Shown here: positions 18,445 to 27,791 of the stretch, piece after piece
How positions within the stretch are numbered: position 1 is the stretch's first letter
How the letters are laid out: the number at the start of each line of letters is the position of its first letter
Assembly (NCBI RefSeq): GCF_000015765.1
Contig: NC_008942.1
Coordinates: 1,689,921 to 1,753,920, forward strand
Direction of reading: 5' to 3'
DNA length: 64,000 nucleotides
DNA from: Methanocorpusculum labreanum Z
GTDB lineage: Archaea; Halobacteriota; Methanomicrobia; Methanomicrobiales; Methanocorpusculaceae
Notes under the pieces: generated by a model
The model's database searches: none
The model's input: only the letters and a program-made list of their open reading frames with translations
What the model was told of the DNA's origin: nothing
Program-made: the position numbers and the translations under genes

Positions 18445-19286
18445 AACTCGCGTTCCTTGCAGGATACCGGGGACAGAACTTCGCCGGCTCCCAGTACCAG
18501 CCGCATAAACGGACCGTTGAGGGAGAATTCGTGGCCGGCGGTATCGAACTCGGGCTTTTTTCCGATGCAAAGGAGGCGCATTTTCGAACCGCAGGACGGA
18601 CCGACAAAGGTGTGAGTGCGAGAAGACAGCTTTTTTCGATCACGACCGAGAAGCCAGAACTCGCAATTGAGGCGCTGAACTTTCATCTGCCGGACGATAT
18701 CTGGTGTATCGGTGCCGCCGAGGTCGACGAAGAGTTCTATCCAAGATACGCCGCACGGGAACGAAGCTACCGGTATTATTTTCCGTATCCGGCGGATGTT
18801 TCCCGAATGCAGGATGCGGCGTCCCGTCTGATCGGAACGCACAACTTCAGCGGGTTTGCAAAAATGGAGGCGGGAAGGGATCCCGTCCGGACCGTGACCC
18901 GCGCCGAGGTTTTTGAAGGAAAGGACGGCTGCCCGGTCTTCGAGGTCGCCGCGAAAAGTTTTCTCTGGAACATGGTCAGAGGGATGGCAGGTGCTTTGCA
19001 GACGATCGGCCTCGGCCTATGCGAACCGGACGTCATCGAAGAACTTCTGAGTTCCCCAACGGCCCGGGTTCATCCGGCGCCGGCAGAAGGGCTCGTCTTC
19101 TGGGACGTGGTCTGCGATCTTTCTTTTACCCCGATGCGGCAGAAACGCGAAGTAAAGCGATCGCTTGCGAAAGAAGCGGCCGCGGCACGTGCCGATATGC
19201 ATACCGCCGAGGCACTTTTGGAAGACGATCCGGAAGAGTTCTGGAAGAAAAAAGTGATCCGCGGATACTCGGCATTGATGAAATAG
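18441..19286 (+). CDS. truA: tRNA pseudouridine(38-40) synthase
   Basis: A 281-aa TruA family enzyme that isomerises uridines in the tRNA anticodon stem-loop. The catalytic aspartate is in FRTAGRTDKGVSARRQ (about 49-64), and MVRGMAGALQTIGLG matches the family's C-terminal half. The ATG overlaps the PHP stop. The C-terminus is charged and helical (KRSLAKEAAAARADM). Confidence 0.95.
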   Translation: MKLAFLAGYRGQNFAGSQYQPHKRTVEGEFVAGGIELGLFSDAKEAHFRTAGRTDKGVSARRQLFSITTEKPELAIEALNFHLPDDIWCIGAAEVDEEFYPRYAARERSYRYYFPYPADVSRMQDAASRLIGTHNFSGFAKMEAGRDPVRTVTRAEVFEGKDGCPVFEVAAKSFLWNMVRGMAGALQTIGLGLCEPDVIEELLSSPTARVHPAPAEGLVFWDVVCDLSFTPMRQKREVKRSLAKEAAAARADMHTAEALLEDDPEEFWKKKVIRGYSALMK

Positions 19287-19356
19287 GAGTTGTGCGGGGT
19301 TGGTTTTTATTCAATACGGGAAAGGTACGGTTTGGTGGGGAACACAGAGATAATTT

Positions 19357-19669
19357 AACCGCGAATCTCCGCGAATTCCCACGAATCGCATTTTCCTTGC
19401 GCCGTCGTGCTCTGCTCCGGCTTATCGCCTACGCAGGAATCGCACGCCGGCTGGAAAAATGCTAAGGAAAAACCGGCGTGCCGGTTTTTCTCTCCGTTAA
19501 CTTTTCTCTCTGTGTAATAAAAATAATCAAACAACAGAAAAACCCGCACGCGGGTTTTTCCCAGCATTTTTCAAGAGAGGGTGCGATTCCTGCGTAGGCG
19601 ATAAGCCGGAGCAGAGCACCCGAACGTAAGGAAAATGCGATTGGCGTTAATTCGCGGAGATTCGCGGTT
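19357..19669. repeat. long-inverted-repeat element A
   Basis: A 313-bp element with two 107-bp near-identical inverted arms (19357-19463 and 19563-19669). Both outer ends read AACCGCGAATCTCCGCGAAT inward, and both share CTCTGCTCCGGCTTATCGCC. Between the arms lie two GC-rich hairpins with A/T flanks, AAAAACCGGC..GCCGGTTTTT and AAAAACCCGC..GCGGGTTTTT, separated by about 50 AT-rich bases. The ends of similarity to B and C extend to a TTCCACACC near 19692. The 300-base gap between truA and the flavoproteins is thus this element. Confidence 0.9.
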
Positions 19670-19722
19670 GGTTTTTCTCATGCTTCCACACCGCGCTACT
19701 CCTAAATAAAAAAGGTGAAGGG

Positions 19723-20325
19723 TCAGGCCTTCAATTTCATATCCATCTTTTTTACGATCTCTTTTCCCCGCTTCTTTGCCTCGACCACGCTCTCCGGCCA
19801 GCCCTTCACCCCGCCGTGCAGATCCATGCCCGGGAACAGCACGTTCTCCGTATAGGTAAAACCCGAATCATTGAAAAACGCCCGGACCACCGGAAACGCC
19901 GAATCGAAACTGTACGGCAGATCCTGTCCCGAAGTCGCGAGAAACACGCCCGTATGCTTTGAAAGATGCTCTTCGTCGAAGACAAGCGTCTTCGTCACGA
20001 ACTTCTGCGCCCACAAAAACTGCCCGCGGTCGATGAAGGACTTCATCTCGGCAGTCACCGACATCGAGTAGATCGGCGACGCCAGAACCAGAATATCCAC
20101 TTCCATGAGCTGATCGAAGACCGGCGTCAGCGCGTCTTTGATAACGCATATCCCGTTTTTGTGACAGGAATTACACCCTTTGCAGTTTTTGTGATCGATA
20201 TCCGCAAGACGGATGACCGTCACCTCGGCACCGGCTTCCTTTGCGCCTTCCACGAAGGCATTCATTACCGTCTCGGTGTTTCCGCGTTTTCGCGGGCTTC
20301 CGTTTATCACGAGCATCGTGGTCAT
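19723..20325 (-). CDS. iron-sulfur flavoprotein (FMN reductase family)
   Basis: A 200-aa flavodoxin-fold protein of the Isf type: FMN-binding INGSPRKRGNTE at about 7-18 and a compact cluster motif CKGCNSCHKNGIC (C-x2-C-x2-C-x5-C) at about 48-60, binding [4Fe-4S]. LASPIYSMSV is the second FMN loop. Methanogen Isf proteins pass electrons to reduce O2 or peroxide, or act as ferredoxin-linked reductases. Tandem with a paralogue whose stop it overlaps by 4 nt. Confidence 0.9.
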   Translation of the reverse strand: MTTMLVINGSPRKRGNTETVMNAFVEGAKEAGAEVTVIRLADIDHKNCKGCNSCHKNGICVIKDALTPVFDQLMEVDILVLASPIYSMSVTAEMKSFIDRGQFLWAQKFVTKTLVFDEEHLSKHTGVFLATSGQDLPYSFDSAFPVVRAFFNDSGFTYTENVLFPGMDLHGGVKGWPESVVEAKKRGKEIVKKMDMKLKA

Positions 20326-20909
20326 TCTTCCACCATCAGTGCCGCCATCGCGTCCCCGGCCTCTTTTGCTTTGGCGATCATCTCGGGATTTTTCCGGAAA
20401 TCACTGATCTTGTCGAGACCCGGAAGAAGGAGATACCGGATCCGTGACGCCGGGATCTGGGAAACGTCGAAAAGGAACTGGGCCACAGGCACGGTGTGAT
20501 CGAAGATCCCTTTGCGGGTCTGACCGGAAGCCGAGATAAACATCGCGAACTTTTTTCCCTCCGGCTTTGGCAGATCGTGGAGGACATACTTTCTCGACCA
20601 GAAGACCTGACACCGGTCGATGAGGATCTTCGCCTGGGCACAGACCGACATGGAATACACCGGGGATGCGAAGACCAGAAGATCGCAGGCACGGATCTTT
20701 TCGCCGAGTTCGGCGAAGTCGTCTTGATGGATACATACGCCGGTCTTTTCGCATTTTCCGCAGCCTTTGCACGGCGCGATATTGAGGTCGTTTAGGACGA
20801 CCTTTTCCACCGACATCCCGGAAAACGATTCGAGCACTGTGTCGAGTGCGGATTCAGTATTGCCGTGACGACGCGGTGAAGTTGTGATGGCAAGAACGGA
20901 TAAGGGCAT
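20322..20909 (-). CDS. iron-sulfur flavoprotein, paralogue
   Basis: A 195-aa homologue of the downstream gene: TTSPRRHGNTE FMN loop, CKGCGKCEKTGVC cluster motif with identical cysteine spacing, and FASPVYSMSV. It is probably a product of old tandem duplication, as the two proteins share motifs but much of the remainder differs. First gene of the pair; its upstream region is the large element D. Confidence 0.9.
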   Translation of the reverse strand: MPLSVLAITTSPRRHGNTESALDTVLESFSGMSVEKVVLNDLNIAPCKGCGKCEKTGVCIHQDDFAELGEKIRACDLLVFASPVYSMSVCAQAKILIDRCQVFWSRKYVLHDLPKPEGKKFAMFISASGQTRKGIFDHTVPVAQFLFDVSQIPASRIRYLLLPGLDKISDFRKNPEMIAKAKEAGDAMAALMVEE

Positions 20910-21017
20910 TTATTCAGTATATCACCCCGGACACAGATAAATCCAGTGATGAGGGGAGAGAAGTCTGCATTTGTCCAATCGTAAATTCTGTAATATAAAG
21001 CTCTCTTCATTTTTCAT

Positions 21018-21580
21018 ATGTTGTTTTTTTTGTGTACTTCGGTTTCGTGTACGGGATCCTTTTTCTTTGGCGGGGAGCTTTAGCTCCCTCAGCCGAGATA
21101 GTCGATAGACTTTCGAGTGGCGTATTCATCACACGAAATGCACGAAATCCACACAAAAACACGAAAGTAAAAAAATGAAAATGGTGGGACACATGAGATC
21201 CCCTTCCCCCGTCCCCCACACAAAAACCACAAAAATCAACGAAATGCACCAAAAGGGGGGACAGGGGTGGAGGAGAGGTATTCTTCTGTCTCCACTGAAA
21301 AAACTGATGTTACTTTTTGCACGACCCTTTGCACGTACACCTTCGGGTATGTACTAAAATTGACTAAGATCTCCAGATCATATCCTCCTCCCCCTTTTGG
21401 TGCATTTCGTTGATTTTTGTGGTTTTTGTGTGGGGGACGGGGGAGGGGAACTACATCTTTCCCCACCCAGCCTATTCTTTCTTTTTCGCGTTTTCGTAAA
21501 TTTTTTCGTGAATTTCGTGTGATGAATGCGCCCATAAAAAAGAATTCCATACACAAAACCGAAGTAAAACCCAAAAAATG
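21018..21580. repeat. large nested inverted-repeat element D
   Basis: This stretch of about 560 bp between divergent genes is one nested inverted repeat. The outermost arms contain TACTTCGGTTTCGTGTA (21035 on) and its near-complement ending at 21566. Middle arms are CGTATTCATCACACGAAAT (21121) against ATTTCGTGTGATGAATGCG (21512-21530). Inner arms of about 65 bp run from 21195 and to 21450 and hold CCCCCACACAAAAACCAC and GTGCATTTCGTTGATTTTTG. Its sequence differs from A, B and C but the build is alike. No convincing gene is present in it. Confidence 0.85.
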
Positions 21581-21669
21581 CTCATCCAATTTATAATAAC
21601 TCTCTCCAGCACACCGATATTTCAATTGGACATGCTCAGTAGGAAAAACCTCATCACGGTCCGTGACCA

Positions 21670-22746
21670 ATGGAAAGTATGCATGTTTCCGCAGGCAGAC
21701 TGGCGATCGGATTTGCAATTCTGGCGGCTCTTTTGTATGGTATCAGTGCGCCGGTCTCAAAGATCCTGCTGGAAACGACGTCCCCCGAACTGATGGCGGC
21801 ACTTTTGTATCTGGGGGCGGGTATCGGGATGTTTGCGGTGAATCTGGCGACCCAGCGGCGCAGCCGGGAGCGAAAGGAGGCTCCGCTTTCGAAAAAAGAT
21901 CTGCCGTTTGTGATCGGCATGATCGTACTGGATATCGCGGCGCCGATCCTTTTGATGCTGGGTCTTTCGCTCACGACTGCGGCAAACGCGTCTCTTTTGA
22001 ATAATTTCGAGATCGTGACGACGGCTCTGGTGGCTCTTCTGCTGTTTCGCGAAGCGATCGACCGGCGTTTGTGGATCGCTATCCTTTTGATCGTGGCAGG
22101 AAGTGTTCTTCTGACCGTCGATGATCTGAGCAGTTTTTCGTTCTCGGCAGGGTCGATTTTAGTGATCCTCGCGTGTGTCTGCTGGGGTGTGGAGAACAAC
22201 TGTACGCGGATGCTTTCCCTAAAAGATCCGATGCAGATAGTCGTTGTGAAAGGGTTCGGCGCAGGGTCGGGGGCTTTGCTGATCGCGTTTCTGGCGTCCG
22301 GGATGCAGACGGATCTCGTAAGCGTGATCGCGGCGCTGGTCCTGGGATTTTTCGCGTACGGGCTGTCGATCTATCTGTATGTCCGGGCACAGCGGGATCT
22401 TGGGGCGGCGAGGACGAGTGCGTTTTACGCGGTGGCGCCGTTTATCGGAGCGGCGATTTCGTTCGCGGTGTTTCAGACGCCGCTCACCCCTCTGTTCGCT
22501 TTGGCGGCCGGTCTTATGGTTCTTGGAGCGTATTTTGCGGCGAAGGGAGGGCATATGCATAAGCATATCCACGAGTCGGTGATGCATGACCATAGGCATG
22601 GGCACGAGGACGGTCATCACACGCATGTCCATGAGCCGCCTGTATTCGAAGAACACACGCACGAGCATACGCATGAACGTCTCGAGCATGACCATCCCCA
22701 CGGGGCGGATATGCATCACGTTCACGTGCATGAAGAGAAGAAGTGA
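21670..22746 (+). CDS. EamA/DMT-family transporter with histidine-rich tail
   Basis: A 358-aa protein with about ten transmembrane segments and two EamA repeats (residues 1-290), typical of drug/metabolite transporters. The last 66 residues are hydrophilic and contain about 24 histidines (for example HMHKHIHE, HDHRHGHEDGHHTHVHE, HDHPHGADMHHVHVHE). Such tails bind Zn, Ni or Co in metal transporters and chaperones, so a metal or metal-complex substrate is possible; this is inference. No metal regulator lies nearby. Confidence 0.88.
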   Translation: MESMHVSAGRLAIGFAILAALLYGISAPVSKILLETTSPELMAALLYLGAGIGMFAVNLATQRRSRERKEAPLSKKDLPFVIGMIVLDIAAPILLMLGLSLTTAANASLLNNFEIVTTALVALLLFREAIDRRLWIAILLIVAGSVLLTVDDLSSFSFSAGSILVILACVCWGVENNCTRMLSLKDPMQIVVVKGFGAGSGALLIAFLASGMQTDLVSVIAALVLGFFAYGLSIYLYVRAQRDLGAARTSAFYAVAPFIGAAISFAVFQTPLTPLFALAAGLMVLGAYFAAKGGHMHKHIHESVMHDHRHGHEDGHHTHVHEPPVFEEHTHEHTHERLEHDHPHGADMHHVHVHEEKK

Positions 22747-22755
22747 GAGGGGCGT

Positions 22756-23523
22756 TTACAAGAGAACTGTTATGCCGAAGATGATGATCGGCAGGAGAAG
22801 CGCCGCCAGAAGTGCCGCAAGATAGAGATACACACGCTTTTTTGAATCGGTCATCAGGGCGGCGCCGATCAGCCAGGTGATGAGGACACCGTAGAGAAAT
22901 CCGATCTGGTGAGCGGTATTGGGGACGGCGGCGGCGGCGTTTCTGAATTCTGCAAGCGGGATGAGGAGAAATACCGCTGCCGAGATGAGTATCGTCCCGA
23001 TGAAAAATCGGAGGCTTTCGAAATTTTTCCAGACGGCATAGGCGATCGTAACGATAGTCATCCCAAGCACGGCAGATATGATGCCGGAGAACCCGACGAT
23101 ATCCACCAGCTGAAGGCCCGGGACGAGAAGTAGGGCGGTCGAGAAGGAGAAGGGGAGGATGGTTACAAAGAGGATGCAGGCGATGAACGGGCAGAGGTAA
23201 AACCGGCTGTCGAGTTTTCGAAAGAGAACAGTGATGATCGTCAGGGAAACGCCCAGAATGAAGAAGGTGAAAACGTTTGTCAGGAGATGCTGCGGAATTT
23301 CATGAGAGAAGGAGGCGAGATAGAGGGCCTTGACGGGGGTGCCGGATGACGAAAGGGAGACGGCGTCGATCGAGAGTATGTCGTAGGAGAGGAGGGTCCA
23401 CATCCCGAGGATGACGATTCCAAGAATGAACCAGTATATCAGGATGAAGAGCCGGAATCCTGACGGAGAGAGGCTGATGTTTCTGTCGGTCAGGTGCTTG
23501 GAGAGGGGAGGGGTCCAGGTCAT
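22756..23523 (-). CDS. rhomboid-family intramembrane serine protease
   Basis: A 255-aa polytopic membrane protein. The rhomboid core is recognisable: SHEIPQHLLTN (oxyanion-side His/Asn, about 73-83), nucleophile Ser146 in GFSG, and general base His205 in AHQIGFLYG. It would cut substrates within the membrane. Convergent with the transporter gene, 10 bp apart. Confidence 0.8.
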   Translation of the reverse strand: MTWTPPLSKHLTDRNISLSPSGFRLFILIYWFILGIVILGMWTLLSYDILSIDAVSLSSSGTPVKALYLASFSHEIPQHLLTNVFTFFILGVSLTIITVLFRKLDSRFYLCPFIACILFVTILPFSFSTALLLVPGLQLVDIVGFSGIISAVLGMTIVTIAYAVWKNFESLRFFIGTILISAAVFLLIPLAEFRNAAAAVPNTAHQIGFLYGVLITWLIGAALMTDSKKRVYLYLAALLAALLLPIIIFGITVLL

Positions 23524-23623
23524 GGGGGATATGAGTAATTATGAATGCGGCCTGATAAGGGTGACGCAAGGGGTAATTCCGGGGGGATAAGTATTATTTC
23601 GTTCCCGGGTGATGGAGAATAGT

Positions 23624-24106
23624 ATGGATGCAGAAGAGCTGGAGGAGGATGTCCGGGGGTTGTATTCTCCGGATACGAAAGCGGCGTATGCGAGTTTTTT
23701 GCGGCTGAAGGCAGAGAGCGAGGAGGGCGATTCGGTGTACCGGTTCTGGGACGATTTTGCCGGGATGATGGAGAATGAGAATTCGTATGTCCGGACCCGG
23801 GGCCTTTTGCTGATCGCAGCGAACGCGAAATGGGATACGGATCATAAGCTGGACGGTGTCCTCCCCCAGTATCTTGAGCATATTTTAGATGAGAAGCCGA
23901 TCACGGCCCGGCAGTGTATTTCGGCGCTGAAGAGTATTGTTTCGGCGAGAGGGGATCTTGTCCCGGAGATACGGCAGGCGCTGGAGACAGCGGATACGGG
24001 GAGGTATAATGCGAATATGCGGCCGCTGATCGAGAAGGATATCGCAGGGGTGCTGAAGATGATGGAGGGGGTGAGGGGGAATCCCCTGGGGAAAGATACG
24101 AATTAA
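23624..24106 (+). CDS. HEAT-like helical protein
   Basis: About 160 aa, all helical, with HEAT-like pairs (VRTRGLLLIAANAKWD, then ARQCISALKSIV). The ATG at 23624 is preferred because GGAG lies 6 nt before it; an in-frame GTG at 23609 lacks such a site. Related small HEAT-type proteins are found in Firmicutes and methanogens with no known role. It is the last gene with the base composition of the chromosome before the AT-rich island. Confidence 0.7.
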   Translation: MDAEELEEDVRGLYSPDTKAAYASFLRLKAESEEGDSVYRFWDDFAGMMENENSYVRTRGLLLIAANAKWDTDHKLDGVLPQYLEHILDEKPITARQCISALKSIVSARGDLVPEIRQALETADTGRYNANMRPLIEKDIAGVLKMMEGVRGNPLGKDTN

Positions 24107-24131
24107 TACCTTGAAGATAGGTAATATTAAT

Positions 24132-24146
24132 ATGAGTGAAATATGA
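24132..24146 (+). other. possible 4-codon leader ORF
   Basis: ATG AGT GAA ATA TGA overlaps the start codon of the methyltransferase in ATGA fashion, and AGGT precedes it. It might couple translation of the operon to the leader. Chance is not excluded. Confidence 0.2.
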
Positions 24147-25243
24147 ATCTGAAAGAATTGGATGAGATAAAATATAATAATCAATATAAAAATTCTCTTA
24201 ATTCATTATCACCATATATCGGGAGACTGCGTTATGAGTGCGCAGGGTATTTGATTGATCAATATGCTCAACCTGATGAAATACTATTTGATCCATTTTG
24301 TGGTAGTGGAACAGTATTACTTGAGGGTTGGGCTAAAGGTTACAATGTAATGGGCAATGACCTCAATTATTATGCTTATGTTCTAACAATGGGTAAATTA
24401 TATCCCTATCAAACAGAACTTGATGCATTAGCAACTCTTGATAGATATAATAATCGAGTAACCAAAAAAACAAGTCAAATAAATCTGGATGTTATTCCCG
24501 AATGGGTACAATCCTTTTACCATCCTCAGACACTTCGGGAAATAATTGCCTGGACGTATTATCTCAGAAAAAATAAGGAATGGTTCCTGCTTTCTTGTCT
24601 CATGGGTATTTTGCATCACCAACGTCCAGGATTTTTGTCCTATCCCTCAAGTCACGGGGTACCTTATTTACGTACAAACAAATACCCTCGGGAAAATTAC
24701 CCGGAAATGTATTCTTATAGAAATGTTTACGAAAAACTCAACGCAAAGATAAAAAGAAGTTATAAATACATACCAAATTTGGATTTTTCTAAAGAGCGCA
24801 TTGTTTACAACAAAAATTCTGCATCAATGAAAATCAATCAAGATAGAATTGGTACAATTATTACAAGTCCACCCTATATGAAGTCATTAACATATGCACG
24901 TGATAATCGCTTGAGATTATGGTTTTTAGGAAAAGATGATTGGAATTCGTTAGATCAAAAAATATCTCCACAAGGGAATGATTTTATCTTAATGATGAAG
25001 CAATGCATCAAAAAATGGTCTGAACATCAAATATCTGGTGATAAATGTGTAGTTGTTCTTGGAGATATAAATATTCAATATAAAAATCAGAAAATACCTC
25101 TGGCTGAAATGTTAACGGAAATTTCCTCAAAAAAATATCGTTTGGTTGAAGCATTTTATGATTCTATACCCGAAGCAAAAAAACAGATTAAAGGTAAAGA
25201 TTTAGTTAAAAGAGAGATAATTACTGTCTTAGAAAGGATATGA
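24143..25243 (+). CDS. SAM-dependent DNA/RNA methyltransferase, TSPPY type
   Basis: A 366-aa methyltransferase with SAM-binding motif I DPFCGSGTVLLEGWAKGYN at about 49-67 and catalytic motif IV TSPPY at about 245-249. This is the signature of amino-methyltransferases that act on adenine-N6 or cytosine-N4 of DNA, or on guanine-N2 of RNA. The motif I-before-IV order and absence of a visible target-recognition domain do not decide the substrate. Codon use is strongly AT-biased, unlike the flanks. First gene of a three-gene operon with a kinase-ATPase and an unknown protein, so host-DNA marking is a reasonable guess. Confidence 0.85.
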   Translation: MNLKELDEIKYNNQYKNSLNSLSPYIGRLRYECAGYLIDQYAQPDEILFDPFCGSGTVLLEGWAKGYNVMGNDLNYYAYVLTMGKLYPYQTELDALATLDRYNNRVTKKTSQINLDVIPEWVQSFYHPQTLREIIAWTYYLRKNKEWFLLSCLMGILHHQRPGFLSYPSSHGVPYLRTNKYPRENYPEMYSYRNVYEKLNAKIKRSYKYIPNLDFSKERIVYNKNSASMKINQDRIGTIITSPPYMKSLTYARDNRLRLWFLGKDDWNSLDQKISPQGNDFILMMKQCIKKWSEHQISGDKCVVVLGDINIQYKNQKIPLAEMLTEISSKKYRLVEAFYDSIPEAKKQIKGKDLVKREIITVLERI

Positions 25244-25247
25244 AAAA

Positions 25248-27791
25248 ATGGAGTCTGATAGTTTCATTGATGTTAATATACATGAATATATAATTAAAGA
25301 GGAAATTGGCAAAGGATTTTACGGGAAGGTCTTTAGAGGAGAGAGGGAAAATTACGGAAATCGTGCAATTAAATTTGTTCCAGAGGAAATGGTATTAAAA
25401 AAACCAACATGGGAACAAGAAATCACTAAAGTTGTTAAACTGGAACAAACAGAGGGAGTAGTCCGTTATCATGATCATGGATTTAAAGAAATCTCTGGAA
25501 AAAAATATCTCTATATAATATGGGACTATATTAATGGTGAAAGTCTCGCCACCATTATAGAAAAGAAGAAAGTTACAATACAGATGTTGATCGACATTAT
25601 TGATCGAACACTAGCTGTTTTTCATGCATGCAAACAACTGGGCATTCAACATGCTGACTTTCATTCCGGAAATATCATAATTGAAAATCCAGATCCCTTA
25701 TCAATTAATCCAAATCAGCGTAGGGTATTCATAACAGATTTTGGATATGGTACTTTCTCCCCCAGTATCATTTCCGAAGAAATAATGGATGACTACAAAG
25801 GCTTTGCACGTATTATTCAAGAATGTCTCGAATCAATTGACATGCATTCTCTCAATCTTGAAGACAGAAATAAATATCGGATCATAAAAAATGAATTCCC
25901 AAAATTATTATTTGAAAATGATAGAACTGAGGGTGAGTATGTAAAAAATCCACAAGAAATTCGGAGTGCATTGTATAAATTATTTAATAAAGATGAATTA
26001 TCCCAAAAAAAGATAAAATCTATCGGAGATTATTTAGTTGCAGAATATATGGGTGAGCGCTTTGAGGATTGGGAAGCCCTATTTGTACCTAAATTTCTAG
26101 CCAAAGATGAATTATTCGATAAAAACATTTGTGTTTTGACAGGATTACGCGGTTGCGGTAAAACAACAATTTTTATGAGAGTCAGTCATGATTTAAAAAA
26201 GAGATTGGGTAATGCCGGTATCCCAGGGGAAGATGGATTTATTGGGTTATATTTGAATGCGAGGACAATTGCTGAAGCTTTTCCTTGGCTACCTTTGGAA
26301 AAACAAGATGAGGCACGTAAACAAGTCATCAATTATTTCAATCTGAAATGGACGATTCAAATTCTTGAATGGTTACGATACGAGGTGGAGAAAAATAAAA
26401 ATATAGATTGTTTCTGGATAAGTTCATTCTTTACTCAGTATTTGAAAGATTGTTATTTTACCAGTACATCTAATGAGGGAATAATTAATACAGCGATATC
26501 TGGGTGTGAAAACGAATTATTAAAATGTAAACTAGGTGCCAAATATTTGCCCGAGCTACCATGGGTATTTTCTGATTACGATTACTTAGAGGATTTTATA
26601 AAAACTATCATCAAAAATTGTTGTTTTGCAGAGGATAAAGATTTCTTCCTCTTTTTAGACGATTACTCATCCCCAATGATCAACGAGTGTACACAAAAGA
26701 TTCTTAATCCAATAATTTTCAGGAGAACATCGTCTGTTTTCTTTAAAATATCTACAGAAAGCGTTGCGAGTTTTATACCCTACGGATTAAATGATAAAAA
26801 ACTTGAAGAAAATAATGATTACAAACTGATTGATCTCAGTATAAAATCGATAACAAATGAGAACAATAGCGAAAACGAAGATATTATTAACTCTATATTC
26901 AAACGACGAATAGAGAGAAGTGATCTCTTTGCAAATTATAATACAAATTTAAAGGAGTTACTAGGGGAGTATAAACTTTCAGATAATGAGCGGGCACGTA
27001 AAATTATAGAGAATGAGGCCTCAAATTCCTACTATGGAGTTGGAGTTTTTTATGATATATGGTCAAGTGACATCAGAGAATTAATTAAAATATTCTCACA
27101 AATGGTGTCGGAAGAAAAGGATATTTGGAAGAGAATTGAAGATGTACGGTCTAAAAATAATCCCGATGACACGTTTATAATTCAGATAAAAAATCAGAAT
27201 AATGTATTTCGAAGGGCGGGTGGAACTTATCTTAATTTATTGAAAACAGCAATGAATCCCTGTGGTAATGGTAATATTACCGATAAAAATAGTTTGGAAA
27301 CATATGGGGATCATCTATTTGCTATCTCATCGGCGTTTCAAAAAATCATAAATCATGATTTGAAAAATAAAACTTCAAGAAACTGTGATTATAATCCTCC
27401 AAAACAAGCTAGAAGAATTGAAATATCAGATGGATCAATAATTGGAAAACTTGACCCAATTGCCGAATGTTATTATAAAGGCCTTATCCGATATGGCGTC
27501 TTTGTTCAGGATCCGCGTGCAAAAAGTGTTCGAAGTTCGATTGCAACACGAATATATTTACGTAGTTTATTTGTACCATATTTTAACATTACTTTTTCTA
27601 AAAGGGATAGTATAACTCTTGGTTGGAAAGAGTTCAAAGAGTTACTTCTTACACCAGATGAATTTGCAGATAAATATATAAAATCGAGCAATGAGCACTT
27701 AGAGAGGAAACGCTTGAAGGAGGAACGCCTGAAAAAGGATCAACTGAAAAAGGAACAACAGACAAAATTATTTGGAGATGAGGATGATTGA
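25248..27791 (+). CDS. protein kinase domain fused to P-loop ATPase
   Basis: An 847-aa cytoplasmic fusion. Residues about 10-270 form a Ser/Thr kinase-like domain: glycine loop IGKGFYGKVFRGE, lysine in RAIKF, catalytic loop HADFHSGNI and metal-binding TDFGYGTF. Residues about 280-600 form an AAA/STAND-like ATPase with Walker A GLRGCGKTT (299-307) and Walker B FFLFLDD (466-472). The tail is a lysine/glutamate-rich coiled coil (HLERKRLKEERLKKDQ). All kinase catalytic residues appear kept. It begins 4 nt after the methyltransferase stop and overlaps the next gene. Kinase-ATPase fusions with methyltransferases recall phage-defence loci; function is not established. Confidence 0.85.
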   Translation: MESDSFIDVNIHEYIIKEEIGKGFYGKVFRGERENYGNRAIKFVPEEMVLKKPTWEQEITKVVKLEQTEGVVRYHDHGFKEISGKKYLYIIWDYINGESLATIIEKKKVTIQMLIDIIDRTLAVFHACKQLGIQHADFHSGNIIIENPDPLSINPNQRRVFITDFGYGTFSPSIISEEIMDDYKGFARIIQECLESIDMHSLNLEDRNKYRIIKNEFPKLLFENDRTEGEYVKNPQEIRSALYKLFNKDELSQKKIKSIGDYLVAEYMGERFEDWEALFVPKFLAKDELFDKNICVLTGLRGCGKTTIFMRVSHDLKKRLGNAGIPGEDGFIGLYLNARTIAEAFPWLPLEKQDEARKQVINYFNLKWTIQILEWLRYEVEKNKNIDCFWISSFFTQYLKDCYFTSTSNEGIINTAISGCENELLKCKLGAKYLPELPWVFSDYDYLEDFIKTIIKNCCFAEDKDFFLFLDDYSSPMINECTQKILNPIIFRRTSSVFFKISTESVASFIPYGLNDKKLEENNDYKLIDLSIKSITNENNSENEDIINSIFKRRIERSDLFANYNTNLKELLGEYKLSDNERARKIIENEASNSYYGVGVFYDIWSSDIRELIKIFSQMVSEEKDIWKRIEDVRSKNNPDDTFIIQIKNQNNVFRRAGGTYLNLLKTAMNPCGNGNITDKNSLETYGDHLFAISSAFQKIINHDLKNKTSRNCDYNPPKQARRIEISDGSIIGKLDPIAECYYKGLIRYGVFVQDPRAKSVRSSIATRIYLRSLFVPYFNITFSKRDSITLGWKEFKELLLTPDEFADKYIKSSNEHLERKRLKEERLKKDQLKKEQQTKLFGDEDD

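Noticed and set aside
19355-19567. Open frame encoding a peptide that also appears in element C (41659-41961), ending DSWEFAEIRG
   Set aside because: The frame is shared only because the DNA repeat is shared; the inverted arm imposes the sequence and there is no ribosome-binding site or sign of codon selection.
21236-21718. 160-codon frame through element D, leftward
   Set aside because: It runs through both arms of the inverted repeat and across the start of the transporter gene; composition is dictated by the repeat.
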